This document shows positions 47,086 to 57,848 of a stretch of 64,000 bases of DNA, piece by piece. The position numbers and the translations under genes are program-made. The DNA is from Paenibacillus sp. D2_2. Its GTDB lineage: Bacteria; Bacillota; Bacilli; Paenibacillales; Paenibacillaceae. Within the stretch, counting starts at the first letter, position 1, and each line of letters opens with the position of its first letter. The notes below the pieces were generated by a model. It was not told where the DNA came from, ran no database searches, and was given only the letters and a program-made list of their open reading frames with translations. The stretch covers positions 315,501-379,500 of the forward strand of contig NZ_CP133605.1 of NCBI RefSeq assembly GCF_031199965.1. The letters run 5' to 3'.

Positions 47086-47242
47086 CCGCAGGATGAGACA
47101 AGGAAGGCGGGTTATCCCAAGGGGACTGTCTGCCTTCTTTGCTATAGGTAAGGTGTATTTAACTGTATAATCACGGAGGATTCTGATGATATAATGATTA
47201 ATATTTCCTCGAATTATCGGAAGCTCCAAGGAGGATCGTGCT

Positions 47243-50200
47243 ATGTTCGAGTTATCGGGTTACGAGACCATGGGCAGACTGAACGGCAATGAAGAGATTG
47301 AGTTGTATCGGCTGCGTCGTCTTTCGGACGGACAAAATGTGATTGCTAAGACGACTTGTGAAGAGTATCCACAGCAGATACTAGTAGATTCTTTTCACTA
47401 CGAGTTAGATCTTCTTCTTAAGCTGGACGGGAGAGGGACGGCAGAGGCTTACGGACTGCAAATGCTGAGAAGTCGGCCTGTTTTGCTTCTGCAGGATCAT
47501 GGTGGCTTAACACTCGATCAATTACTGCGATCTGGTATCGAGTCATTTGATTTAACAGCCTTGCTTGAGATAGCTGTAGAGATCGTCCGGTGCCTTACTC
47601 ATCTTCAACGTGAGAATATTACGCTCCATGAGATTATTCCTCTTCATATCTATGTAAATCCAGCTACGAAGGCTGTCAGATTTATTGATCTTCGCTCATG
47701 CTCTACCGATCTGAATAAGAGCCCGCTCTCCATTACAAGCAGCAGACCTGAATCGGTATTACCATATATGTCACCCGAACAGACAGGAAGAACGGGGAGA
47801 AGTTCCGATTTCCGCTCCGACTATTATTCACTTGGTATCATATTGTATGAACTGTTATCGGGCAGCCTACCATTTGATCCTCAGGATGTCTCGAACATTG
47901 TCTATCGCCATATTGCCCGTGCTCCAGACCCTGTACATCTCAAGTTCCCTTCCATACCTGTAACGGTCTCGGATATTCTCGGAAAATGTATGCAGAAAAT
48001 GCCGGAGGACCGGTATTCCAGTGCATATGGGATCAAGTATGATCTGGAGGAGTGTCTGCTCCGCTATCAAGCCTCAGGGAAGATCGATCCCTTTGTTCTG
48101 GGCAGCCATGATGTTCCGGAGAGATGGGGTGCCCCCATAGGATACTATGGACGGCAAGAGGAACAGCGGCAGCTATTAGTAGTATTAGAGCAGGTGTGCG
48201 AGGGAGAGGCGCAAGGGGTATGGATACGAGGGGAGTGGGGGATCGGGAAGACCTCTTTTGTTCAGAGGACGATTCTAGATACAGCCTCCTATGAAGGGTT
48301 CTTCGCTCAAGCCAAGTCGGCCTCTAATTCGTCTGCGCCCCCGTTTGATGTGTGGATACAGCTCATTGATGAATTAATAGGCAGGTTATTCATGGAGAGT
48401 AAGGTACATATTGAGATTTGGAGACTTCGTGTATTGGAGGTATTAGACGGTCTAGGACAATTGCTAATTGAACTGGTTCCTAGACTTGAACTGTTGATTG
48501 GCGAGCAGCCTCCGGTACAGCCACTGCCGTCGTTAGAGGCGCAGCAACGACTCCATCTGCTAATGAACGGTTTATCCAGGTATTCACGCAGAAAGGCCAA
48601 CCGTTGGTTCTATTCATCGATGACCTGCACTTGATTGATGAAGCTTCTTTGCAATATCTTATTCATTTATTAAAGGATTCCGAGCTGAAGCATATATTAG
48701 TGATCTTGGCTTGCAGAGATATTGAAGAATCGGTCCCAGATTCCATAATGCTACTGAAAGATTGTCTGGAGGCATTTCATTTTAAGATGAGTGGTATTCA
48801 TCTACAGGGGCTTAGTCAAGTTGATTTACGGCAATTACTCAAGGATACGATCCACTATGATGAGTCCGGAGACGAGCGGCTGGTCCAGACATTATTCCAT
48901 AAGACGGGAGGAAACCCACTGCTCCTCCAACGTCTTCTACAGGACTTGATTGCAGAGAGAAGGATCATTTTTGATGAAGAGATTCGCGGATGGCGCTGTG
49001 ATCTGCAGTATATAACCAGTATGAATGTGCCGGGAAATGCGGGATCTTACGTAGCGGATAAACTGAAAACCCTTACGGAACAGCAAGTGGGTATATTGGG
49101 ACAGGCGGCATGTCTAGGGGATAGATTTAGCTTGGAATTGCTCAGTCTCATCTCTGAATGCTCCATAGAGGAAGTTAAGGAGATATTGGGGTTCGCTATT
49201 CAGGAACACTTCATTCATCTTATTGGGCATGGACAGGCATATCAATTTCTAAATGATTACGTAAGGCAAGAAGCTTATGGGCTAATTCCCGAGTCAGAGC
49301 GTCAGAAAATACATTTGAGATTAGGCATTCATTTAGCGGAACAATTGCCTAATGGAGATGAGTCCAGTGTGTTTACTGCGGTGAATCATTTGAACAAAGC
49401 CTTGAATCGGCTCGGTGACCCTAAGCATAGAAGACATGCGGTAGAACTGAACCTGCAAGCTGGCTTGAGGGCCAAGCAAGCTACGGCCTATGAGACAGCG
49501 CTCGTCTACTTACGAAATGCAACAGGTCTGCTGACAGAAGAGTATTGGGAACGCGATTATGCACTAGCCTTTCAGATTTATCGGGAACGCGCTGAAGCAG
49601 AATTCCTCTGCTCCCATGTGGAAGAGGCGGAACGATTGTTTAGCCTGCTGCTCCATCGTACAAAAAGTTCTCAAGATAAGGCACTTGTATATATGATCAA
49701 GCTTCAATTGGAGTCCTCCAATGATCATCATGAAGAGGTCATATCTTTGGGTGCAAGAAGTCTGGAATTACTAGGAGTAAAGCATACCTTTGAACCAAGC
49801 CAAATCGGACTTATAATCCGCCTTCTAAGGGTAGGCTTGAGGCTGCGTAAGCATTCGCCGGAGACTTTGTGCGAGCTACCAGCCATGACAGATGAGGCCA
49901 GTAAGGCGGCCATGGTGACATTGGTATATACAAACAATGCCTGCTTCCATGTGAATCAGAAGGGCTGGGTCTCTTCCATTTGTACGATGATCGAGATGAC
50001 ATTGGATCATGGAATAACCCCGGAGGCCTCTATCGGTTTTTCAGGATATGCGCTGTTACTTAGCTTTCAATTTCAACGTGATGAAGAGGCCAATAAATGG
50101 GGAATGATGGCCAGCGAGTTGGCCAAGCCCTACCCTGTGCTCTATTCTAAAGTGCTTACTTCCTTCTCACTCTGCACAGAAAGCTGGCGCCAATATGATC

Positions 50201-52315
50201 CGGGATTACTTGATACTTTTCGCGAATACGCAGGAAAGGTCGGGCTCGAGTCCGGAGATTTATGGCAGGGAAATCAGAGTGTTCTGATTAGTGGGGCGAT
50301 GCTTCTGACCTACGGGCATCCCCTCGGGGATATCTATGAGAGACTACTCTCTCACTCAGGGGATTTTCTGAGGCATAACAATAGCTATCATCTGAAGCTG
50401 ATAGCGGTATTTACCGCTGTTCTTGAACGTTTGACAGGATATAGATCTACAAATGACCCCTTTGCGTCGATAGATATAACCAGCAGAGAATTCGTCCAGT
50501 TTGTCCATGGTGATGAGTTAAATATGGTCCAGGAGCTAGTCTACATCCATCAATACTTGTGCGGATATATTTTTGGAGAATATCAACAAGCGCAGGAGGC
50601 ACTAGAACAAGCTGCGGTTATTGCGGAATTTCGCTTAGAAAAGTTTGATTATATAATCCAGGATACTTATGAATCATTGGTGTGGGCCAAGCTATACGAG
50701 CAAGCATCTGTAACTGAGCAGCGACAATATAGAGCAGGTATACGCAAGCGGTTGAAGAAATTGAAGAAGTTCGCCGATCGCTGCCCTCACAACAATTTGC
50801 ACAAATATCAGTTGGTAAGAGCAGAGTTATACCGGATTAGCGGCAAACGGCATGAGGCGGAAGAATGGTATGAGCTGGCGATTGGAACCGCACGCAAATA
50901 TGGTCATATCCATGATTTGGCTATGGCTGCAGAGTGTTGCGGTCAATATTGGATCGGAAGAGACAGGCTGCAATTAGCGAAGCTCTACCTATCAGAAGCT
51001 TATGAAGCATACAGTAAGTGGGGAGCGACTGCAAAAGTGGCTTCTATGGAGCGGCAATACGGCTACCTGCTGCATAGAAGACGGGAACAGGGCCTGGAGA
51101 ATATCGATTATGTATCCGTCATGCAGTCGGCACAAGCGCTATCAGGAGAGATGGAAATGAACCGTCTGCTTCATAAGCTGATGCGTATTATGTTGCATAA
51201 TGCCGGTGCAGATTCAGGAGCGCTTCTATTCGTTCAGGATGGGAAATGGGTGATTGAAGCATACGGGACCCCTGAGGATCTCCATATCCAATCTATCCCG
51301 TATGAGGAGGATTCAGCTCTTATTCCATCAGCTATTATTGGCTATGCAGTCAGAACCAAGGAAGAGATCGTGCTTCATGAAGCCTCAAAAGAAGGGATGT
51401 TTGCGCGAGACCGTTATATCCGTGACCAGGGATTGAAGTCGGTCATATGCTTACCTATCATGTATCAGAATAAACTGATCTGTCTGCTCTATATGGAAAA
51501 TAAGCTGTCTGCCTGCATATTCACCCAGAGCGGCTTGATATATTGAGGCTGCTTGGCTCACAATGTGCAATTTCCATTGTCAATGCCAGGCTGTTTACCG
51601 GGATCCAGGTTCTTAAGGATAGTCTGGAAGAGCAGGTTGCCGAGCGTACCAGCAGCCTGGAACTATCGATGCATGAGACAGCTGTCGCTCTGGCCGAAGT
51701 ATCGATCTATGAAGACCGGAATCGGATCGCCCAGGAAATTCATGATATTGTGGGTCATACGCTCACTTCGACGATTTTGCAGATCGAGGCGGGGAGACGA
51801 TTGTTCCATAAGGATGCAGAGGCTGCTTCCGGGCGCTTGAAGGAAGCGCAGGAACTGGTCAGACACAGTCTGAATGAAATCCGCGGAGCTGTACATATGC
51901 TGAAGGATGACAAGCATGCGGATTTCATGCCGATCCTGAAGCAGTTGATCCGTGATACAGAGCGTAATACGGGAGTGGCTATTCAGGCCTCCATTTACGA
52001 ACTGCCTGAGCTGTCTACGACTCAGAAGAAGACGATCTATCACGCTCTGCAGGAAGGTCTAACGAATGGAATCAGGCATGGTGGAAGCACGGAGTTCCAT
52101 TTCAGCCTACGAACGGTGGGTTCTAACATCGAGTTCAAGCTTAAGGACCGGGGTCATGGGGCAGAGCATATCAAAATGGGTTTTGGACTGAAGGCAATGA
52201 AAGATCGGGCCGAGCAATTAGGGGGAGCCTTGCTATCGAGACGCAATTGAATCAAGGCTGTGAGATCGTGATAAATTTGCCTTACGCATCGCGTTGGATT
52301 GGGGAGAAGGTATGA
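47243..52315 (+). pseudogene. Giant pseudokinase/AAA-ATPase/GAF/histidine kinase (three frame disruptions)
   Basis: Cytoplasmic signalling protein of about 1690 residues. A protein-kinase-like domain (residues 1-275) is followed by an AAA/STAND ATPase (Walker A RGEWGIGKTSF; Walker B VLFIDDLHLID), a long helical-repeat region, a GAF domain (LIPSAIIGYAVRTKEEIVLH), and a DesK/NarX-type kinase with phospho-His in RNRIAQEIHDIVGHTLTSTI and G box GFGLKAMKDRAEQLGG. In the kinase-like part, LHEIIPLHIYVN replaces the HRDxKxxN catalytic loop, so it lacks the catalytic Asp. One base is lost near 48580 (T run), 51519 (C run) and 52237. Repaired, the stop at 52315 overlaps the NarL regulator start. Confidence 0.85.
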
Positions 52316-52964
52316 AGAGAATTTCAATAGTGATTGCTGATGATCAAATGCTGACGCGGGAAGGTCTGCGGACGATCCTCGATCTTGAGGATGATCTTGA
52401 GGTCATAGGTGTTGCTAGAAATGGCGAAGAAGTCTGTGATATGGTTGAGACACTACGACCGGATCTTGTGCTGCTCGACATCCGTATGCCGATCATGGAT
52501 GGAATTAGTGCGCTTAAGCGAATTAAGCAGAGTCACCCAGATGTATTTATTCTTATTCTGACGACTTTTATCGAGACGGATTATATTGTAGAAGGCTTGG
52601 CTAATGGGCGAGCGGATACATGCTGAAGGATATGGACGCGGATAAAATGATTGCTTCAATCCGTGATACTGTAGCTGGACAATTTGTTCTGCCCGCAGCG
52701 GTTGCAGCGAAACTTGCGACACGGATGAGCCGGTTCAATGAGGAATATGAGAATTGGCAAAGATCGACCCAAGAGCATATTAAGCTAACGGAGCGAGAGG
52801 AAGAGCTGGCTCAGCTAATTATCAAAGGCTTGAATAACCGAGAAATTGCTGATGCACTGCATATTGCCGAAGGTACTGCCCGGAATTATATTAGTAATTT
52901 ATACAGTAAGTTAGAGGTTGTTGATCGGGCTCAGGCGATCGTTCGTTTGCAATCGATCATTTGA
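52312..52964 (+). pseudogene. NarL/FixJ-family response regulator (one frameshift)
   Basis: Partner of the giant kinase. ATG 52312 overlaps its repaired stop (ATGA). The receiver begins MKRISIVIADDQMLTREGL with phosphoacceptor in LVLLDIRMPIMDG. The C-terminal LuxR-type HTH reads LTEREEELAQLIIKGLNNRE then IADALHIAEGTARNYISNLY. The frame breaks near 52608, where GGGC should be GGGGC; restored it reads EGLANGASGYMLKDMDADKM, the usual receiver end. Repaired length is about 217 residues. Confidence 0.9.
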
Positions 52965-53112
52965 TGTTATCTCGTATAATACGGGTCTTCCCGGGATATG
53001 TATAATCGGGTACTGGATAGTATACGTTGATTTTTTACATAATCAGGTATAAATTCTCCAGTCCCCGACTATATTATAAGAGTGTGTTTCAAGCACACTA
53101 GGAAAGTTAGAA

Positions 53113-53239
53113 ATGGCCTCAGTACGGTCCATATTTTGTTACAGGCGTTAATGATGGTGACTTGAATCATTCTTTACACAGAGTTGTAGGCAAAAGAATT
53201 CAAATTATTACAGTTGATTATTTTGGTGAAGTCAACTAG
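53113..53239 (+). pseudogene. Small frameshifted gene, about 41 codons
   Basis: ATG 53113 is preceded by AGGAAAG. Reading from it, one base must be dropped in GGCCTCAG to join the coding-like frame CAG TAC GGT..., which gives MAQYGPYFVTGVNDGDLNH, continues SLHRVVGKRIQIITVDYFGE, and stops at 53239. The composition is protein-like and contains no internal stop. A hairpin AGTGTG...CACACT (53081-53099) lies just before the ribosome site. I do not recognise the product. It is the only gene-like feature in the gap between the NarL gene and csp. Confidence 0.4.
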
Positions 53240-53380
53240 AATGAAAGTAATTGGAATTTTGACCTGAACTCACATATTGTAGAGGGTTATGATTTTAAGC
53301 GCGTAGCCTTGTGCAATATGTGATTTTTATTTTTAACAAAATATAGAGGTCATATAAATTTATTTTTGGAGGTAATATTC

Positions 53381-53581
53381 ATGGAAACAGGAACAGTAAA
53401 ATGGTTTAACGCAGAGAAAGGTTTTGGCTTTATCGAAGTTGAAGGCGGCAATGACGTATTCGTGCATTTCAGCGCGATCGTTGGCGACGGTTTCAAATCT
53501 TTGGACGAAGGCCAACGCGTTGAGTTCAACGTGGTACAAGGTAACCGCGGTCCTCAAGCTGAGAACGTTGTTAAACTGTAA
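53381..53581 (+). CDS. Cold-shock protein, CspA family
   Basis: A 66-residue single-domain nucleic-acid-binding protein. RNP1 is KGFGFIEV and RNP2 is VFVHFSAI. It begins [20 protein letters not shown] 53381 follows TTTTTGGAGGTAATATTC. The 5' region of about 140 bases (53240-53380) is AT-rich and untranslated, as in other csp mRNAs, where it controls cold-dependent translation. It is followed by a terminator and ydjO, a frequent neighbour. Confidence 0.95.
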   Translation: METGTVKWFNAEKGFGFIEVEGGNDVFVHFSAIVGDGFKSLDEGQRVEFNVVQGNRGPQAENVVKL

Positions 53582-53596
53582 GCTTGCCTGAAGATA

Positions 53597-53631
53597 ATAT
53601 GCCCAGACGTTCAAGTTTGGGCATTTTATTT
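53597..53631 (+). terminator. Terminator between csp and ydjO
   Basis: Stem ATGCCCA/TGGGCAT (extended by an A-T pair) with an AT-rich loop, followed by TTTATTTT. Confidence 0.75.
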
Positions 53632-53670
53632 TACCAGCTAATCATTCCAGATAGGAAAGAGGGATGCTTC

Positions 53671-53892
53671 ATGTACAACTCGCGAAAAAAGCAAATGGAG
53701 GAAATTCCTGAGGAAATCACGGCCATATGGTCTTGCTCGAATGAAGATTGCAACGGTTGGATGAGACGTAACTTTGCTTTTGTGAATCACCCTACTTGCC
53801 CTCAATGTGGGTCTACCATGGTGGAAGATGAGCGGATGCTCGCAGTATTGACCAATACCAGCTTCAATTCCCATGCACAAATCCCAGAATAG
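53671..53892 (+). CDS. ydjO: YdjO-like cold-inducible zinc-ribbon protein
   Basis: A 73-residue protein. The motifs IWSCSNEDCNGWMRRNFAF and HPTCPQCGSTMVEDERML give two CxxC-type pairs (C-N-E-D-C and C-P-Q-C), a likely zinc ribbon. It matches the cold-inducible YdjO family of Bacillus. ATG 53671 follows AAAGAGGG; the open frame to the left of it has no support. It often neighbours csp, as here. Function is unknown. Confidence 0.82.
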   Translation: MYNSRKKQMEEIPEEITAIWSCSNEDCNGWMRRNFAFVNHPTCPQCGSTMVEDERMLAVLTNTSFNSHAQIPE

Positions 53893-53932
53893 CGTAGTAA
53901 ACTACTTCGAACGAAATGCGAAGAGGAGGTAA

Positions 53933-54032
53933 GTGCCGAATTAATCGGTCAAACCGAATCTGGACTTTGGATATTGAAGCAAGAAACCTTAGAAGACGGA
54001 GTAACAAATTATATGATTAATTCTAAGAATTA
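53933..54032 (+). other. Possible small frameshifted ORF
   Basis: After GAGGAGGT (53923-53930), a GTG at 53933 could begin a protein if one C is restored in GTGCCGAATTA. It would read ELIGQTESGLWILKQETLED, continue GVTNYMINSKN, and stop at 54032. The spacing to the ribosome site is short, so this is doubtful. It is the only coding-like text in this gap before the terminator at 54033. Confidence 0.25.
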
Positions 54033-54071
54033 GACTGATGCGCGGTACAATTTCCGGTGTCAGTTTTTTTG
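54033..54071 (+). terminator. Terminator downstream of ydjO
   Basis: Stem ACTGA/TCAGT with inner CGG/CCG, followed by TTTTTTT. Confidence 0.65.
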
Positions 54072-54211
54072 TTGTCTACATATTACGGCTTACGGTACCA
54101 TGGCTTCGGAATGGATGCACTAATCGTGATCTAAAGGCTTGTTATTACAGGCAACTAGGATATAATGAGCCATAATGGTCTTGCATCACGAAATATGGGA
54201 GGCTCATAATA

Positions 54212-54983
54212 ATGCATACATGTCACAGTCTAATTAATCAACTTGCGGCGGCCAATATCGATCGTCAAGGAACCTTGCTCGTTCATTCATCCATGAAGAG
54301 TATTGGTGAAGTGGATGGAGGAGCCGATACGGTTCTGGCCGCACTGAGCGAATATATGCAGGAGGGACTGCTCGTTCTTCCGACACATACCTGGTCTTAC
54401 ATTAATGCAGATAATCCGAAGTTCTATGTGGAGTCTTCTCCATCCTGCGTCGGCATTCTACCCGAACTGTTCCGGGGCGCGACGGTGTTATTCGTTCTTA
54501 TCACCCGACACATTCCGTAGCAGCACTAGGCGAGGACGCGGTTGAGTTCGTAGCTGGGGCGGAATTATGCGATACGCCTTGCCATAGGGAATCCCCATGG
54601 GCAAGCTGTTGGACCGACAAGCGACGATTATGCTTCTAGGCGTAGATTTAAGACGTAATACCTTCATTCATGGTATCGAGGAGTGGATAGACATTCCTGG
54701 CAGGATTACGGACAGCCATGAGCAGCTATTCGTTGTGCTTGGTGATGGAACGGAAATTTCGGTACCTTCCCGGCGTCATTTTGGTTTATCGTGGTCTGAG
54801 CATTTCTGGAAGGTAGAGAGCATACTTGAACGAGAAGGGGCTATTCGTAAGGTGAAGTTCGGCGACGCCGATGCCTGGGTATGTGATACAGTGCAGATGA
54901 CGGATATATTAACGGAGATGCTGCGTGTAAACCCGGATTTGTTTTCGGATAATGAGCCACTGCTTGAAGAAGTAGCCCGTTAA
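54212..54983 (+). pseudogene. AAC(3)-family aminoglycoside N-acetyltransferase-like (two frame disruptions)
   Basis: Acetyl-CoA-dependent transferase of about 258 residues. It begins MHTCHSLINQLAAANIDRQG with LLVHSSMKSIGEVDGGADTV and LPTHTWSY, the AAC(3)/YokD pattern. The frame breaks near 54478 (CGGGGCGCG lacks a G) and near 54598 (CATGGGCAAG lacks a G). Repaired, it gives RSYHPTHSVAALGEDAVEF, the conserved HPTHS block, and then PWGKLLDRQATIMLLGVDLR. The frame as written would yield only 102 residues. YokD-type members are not always resistance enzymes, so aminoglycoside resistance is possible but unproven. ATG 54212 follows GGGAGGCTCAT. Confidence 0.82.
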
Positions 54984-55004
54984 TGGATATATACCTATAG
55001 ATGT

Positions 55005-55173
55005 TGTTCAAAAAGTCCACTTTTGATCACGAAGTTAATCAAGAAGCTATTCGGCATTGAATCTTGAATTCAGCCGGGTCCTCCGGTGCTCAGGTACAAA
55101 CTACGTACGCTCCGCTCCTCAGACCCTAGCTTTATCTAACCTTCTCGGTGCTGAAAACCGACCTTTTTGAACA
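55005..55173. repeat. MITE-like repeat with TGTTCAAAAAG/CTTTTTGAACA ends
   Basis: About 169 bp bounded by inverted ends TGTTCAAAAAGTCC and GACCTTTTTGAACA. It holds no open frame and lies just before moaE. It resembles a small non-autonomous element that I associate with Paenibacillus genomes; the resemblance is from memory and not checked. Confidence 0.6.
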
Positions 55174-55197
55174 CGCACTTATACAGGGGGAGGGACA

Positions 55198-55638
55198 ATG
55201 AAGCAATTTGAAATTGTTGAGCAGCCAATTGAGGTACAGCCTTATATCGATTACGTACTGCATCCGGGTGCGGGTGCGGTGACGGTCTTTACGGGACATG
55301 TTCGTGAATGGACTCAAGGCGTGAGGACTCTATACTTGGCTTATGAGGCATATATTCCGATGGCCGAGAAAATGCTGGCCCAAATCGGCAGAGAGATTGA
55401 AGAGAAGTGGTCAGGCTCCCGTGTTGCGATCGCACATCGTATTGGGGAGCTGCATATTTCTGATATTGCTGTGGTCATCGCGGTCTCTTCTTCGCATCGT
55501 AAGGCAGCATATGAGGCGAATGAATACGCGATTGAGCGAATTAAGGAAATGGTGCCGATCTGGAAGAAGGAAATTTGGGAGAATGGTGAAGAATGGATCG
55601 GTGATCAGCGGAAGAAGCCGGAGCCAGATTCGAGATAA
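55198..55638 (+). CDS. moaE: Molybdopterin synthase catalytic subunit MoaE
   Basis: A 146-residue large subunit that, with MoaD, converts cyclic pyranopterin monophosphate to molybdopterin. It has the family blocks GAVTVFTGHVREWTQG, LAYEAYIPMAEKML, AHRIGELHISDIAVVIAVSS and the catalytic-lysine region PIWKKEIWENGEEWI. ATG 55198 follows AGGGGGAGGGACA. It is followed by moaA 40 bases on; moaD and other cofactor genes are not in the window. Confidence 0.94.
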   Translation: MKQFEIVEQPIEVQPYIDYVLHPGAGAVTVFTGHVREWTQGVRTLYLAYEAYIPMAEKMLAQIGREIEEKWSGSRVAIAHRIGELHISDIAVVIAVSSSHRKAAYEANEYAIERIKEMVPIWKKEIWENGEEWIGDQRKKPEPDSR

Positions 55639-55678
55639 GATACACCCACCCTGGCGTGGATGAAGAAGGGAAGCGGCC

Positions 55679-56695
55679 ATGAAAATAGAACCGATGCGCG
55701 ATCAACTGCAGAGGCCGATACGAGATTTGCGAATATCCGTGACGGATCGTTGTAATTTTCGTTGTACCTATTGCATGCCCAAGGAGATCTTTGGGGATGA
55801 CTACAGGTTTTTGCCGCAAAGAGAGCTGTTAACCTTCGATGAAATCACTATGGTGGCCGAGCTGTTTGCTTCTTTAGGCGTGAAGAAGATCCGTTTGACA
55901 GGTGGTGAGCCGCTACTGCGCACCGATTTGCCATCTTTAGTAGGGAAATTAGTGAGCATCGACGGAATCGAGGACATCGGCCTTACGACTAACGGACTTC
56001 TATTGAAGCAATATGCGGAGCCACTGCTTGCTGCAGGATTGCGCCGGGTCAATGTCAGTCTAGATGCGCTTGATCCGAAGCTGTTTGGTCATATTAATGG
56101 CCGAGGCATCAAGCCCTCACGCATACTGGACAATATTGAATATGCAAGACAGATCGGGCTGCAAGTCAAAGTCAATATGGTAGTAGAGAAAAGTTTGAAT
56201 GAGCAGGAGATTCTGCCAATGGCAGCCCATTTCAAAGAACGTGGCATCAAGCTATGCTTCATTGAGTTTATGGATGTGGGCAATGACAACGGCTGGAGCA
56301 TGAAACGAGTCATTACCAAACGAGAGATTCTGGAGACACTCTCTTCCCGGTACAAGCTTGAGCCGCTGGACAGTAATTATTTTGGCGAAGTAGCGCAGCG
56401 CTATCGGTATGAGGATGGATCGGCTGAGGTTGGCTTTATTACCTCAGTATCGGAGTCGTTCTGTACCACATGTACTCGTGCTCGTCTCTCTTCAGAGGGT
56501 AGGATATATACTTGCCTGTTCGCATCAGAAGGTTTTGATCTGCGCCACATGCTGCGTAGCGGGGCCACTAAGCAGCAATTGCTCAACGCTATACGTGGCG
56601 TTTGGGAAGCCCGCCACGACCGCTATTCCGATGAACGAACCGAACAGACGGCGAGAGCGCGCAAGAAGATAAATATGTCCTATATTGGTGGATAA
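55679..56695 (+). CDS. moaA: GTP 3',8-cyclase MoaA
   Basis: Radical SAM enzyme of 338 residues for the first step of molybdenum cofactor synthesis. The SAM cluster is CNFRCTYC and the second 4Fe-4S cluster region is [20 protein letters not shown]. The C-terminus ends in a double glycine (YIGG), which is required in MoaA. ATG 55679 follows AAGGGAAGCGGCC. It is co-directional with moaE and probably an operon with it. A terminator follows. Confidence 0.95.
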   Translation: MKIEPMRDQLQRPIRDLRISVTDRCNFRCTYCMPKEIFGDDYRFLPQRELLTFDEITMVAELFASLGVKKIRLTGGEPLLRTDLPSLVGKLVSIDGIEDIGLTTNGLLLKQYAEPLLAAGLRRVNVSLDALDPKLFGHINGRGIKPSRILDNIEYARQIGLQVKVNMVVEKSLNEQEILPMAAHFKERGIKLCFIEFMDVGNDNGWSMKRVITKREILETLSSRYKLEPLDSNYFGEVAQRYRYEDGSAEVGFITSVSESFCTTCTRARLSSEGRIYTCLFASEGFDLRHMLRSGATKQQLLNAIRGVWEARHDRYSDERTEQTARARKKINMSYIGG

Positions 56696-56707
56696 TCGAA
56701 AAAAATA

Positions 56708-56760
56708 AAAAGAGCAATCTCTGCATCATCAATCGATGAGCGGGGGGTTGCTCTTTTTTG
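56708..56760 (+). terminator. Terminator after moaA
   Basis: Stem AAAAGAGCAA/TTGCTCTTTT flanking a loop of about 30 bases, followed by a T run. Confidence 0.8.
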
Positions 56761-56858
56761 ATGTACAGGGAATTGTAAGATTTTGCATTCGACATTAGTG
56801 ATATACTAACACCATTGTCTAAAATCGACTTAATATTCAATGCGAAGGATGTGAGCTC

Positions 56859-57848
56859 ATGTCAAACCGTAAATGGTCGCTCGGGCTGATCGTCCTCGTT
56901 ATCGTGTTCGGTTACATTCTGATCCAATTCTTCTTTTCTACGATGAAAATAAATGATCTGGTACGGCGAATGGGCCCGGATAAGACGGTGGAATCCTCGG
57001 TCAAATATGTTGTACTGATATCTCAGGAGCTGGACAACGCGTTCTGGCGGGAAATGGAGAAGGGAGCCGGGAATGAGGCAGAGAAGCTGGGGATGAAGCT
57101 TGTCTACATGGGGCCGATCCGGAGCAATGTGTCAGAACAAATTAGGTTGCTGGAGAAATCCATTGCTTTGAAGCCGGATGCGATCATGGTCCAGGGAATT
57201 GCCGATCCGGACTATGAACAGCTGATCAATAAGGCAGTTGATCAAGGAATCCCGGTCATTACGGTGGATGCGGATGAACCGTCGAGTCGGAGGTTGGCTT
57301 ATGTAGGTACGGATAATAGGGCTGCTGGTAAGCAGATGGGTGAACTGGTACTGAAGGATCATGCAGGTAGTGGCAAGATTGGGGTTATTATCGGCAGTGA
57401 AATGTCGGACAGCCAGCGCTTGAGACTTGAGGGGTTCCGATCTGTTATCACTTCGGTTCCGGGTATGGAGATTGTGGACATTCGTGCTTCGAATATTTCA
57501 CATATTGGCGCGGCCAAGCAGACGAGAGATATGCTGAGCCATTATAAGGAGATTGAGACAATTGTCGGATTCAGTTCCTTGGATGCAGGAGGCATTCTTG
57601 AAGGAGTAAAAGCGATGGGCAAGCAGGGAGTACGGGTGTATGGATTCGATAATCTAGAAATAACACGTCAAGGCATAGCCCAAGGTGAGATTATCGCTTC
57701 TATCGTCCAGCAGCCACAGGAGATCGGATCCAAGTCGATTGATTTGCTCAGCGGTCTATTTAAGGGAGACAAGCTTACCGGACAGTATTTCATTCCGACC
57801 TATGTCCTGGATCAAGCACAAATGCAGGGCGGAGGAATCAGCCCATGA
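56859..57848 (+). CDS. Membrane-anchored periplasmic-type sugar-binding protein (sensor component)
   Basis: A 329-residue RbsB-like sugar-binding protein. It is held by one N-terminal membrane segment (SLGLIVLVIVFGYILIQFFF), not by a lipobox, so it stays at the membrane outer face. The ligand domain includes VVLISQELDNAFWREMEKGA and VITVDADEPSSRRLAYVGTD. It overlaps the YesM-type kinase by four bases (ATGA). Anchored binding proteins beside such kinases act as ligand-binding subunits of three-component sensors such as XylFII-LytSR. Sugar, possibly xylose, is inferred from the symporter downstream. Confidence 0.85.
   Translation: MSNRKWSLGLIVLVIVFGYILIQFFFSTMKINDLVRRMGPDKTVESSVKYVVLISQELDNAFWREMEKGAGNEAEKLGMKLVYMGPIRSNVSEQIRLLEKSIALKPDAIMVQGIADPDYEQLINKAVDQGIPVITVDADEPSSRRLAYVGTDNRAAGKQMGELVLKDHAGSGKIGVIIGSEMSDSQRLRLEGFRSVITSVPGMEIVDIRASNISHIGAAKQTRDMLSHYKEIETIVGFSSLDAGGILEGVKAMGKQGVRVYGFDNLEITRQGIAQGEIIASIVQQPQEIGSKSIDLLSGLFKGDKLTGQYFIPTYVLDQAQMQGGGISP

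Noticed and set aside
53916..54020. ORF MRRGGKCRINRSNRIW... after ydjO
   Set aside because: Highly basic, unlike a real protein in this context; the alternative acidic frame is more protein-like.
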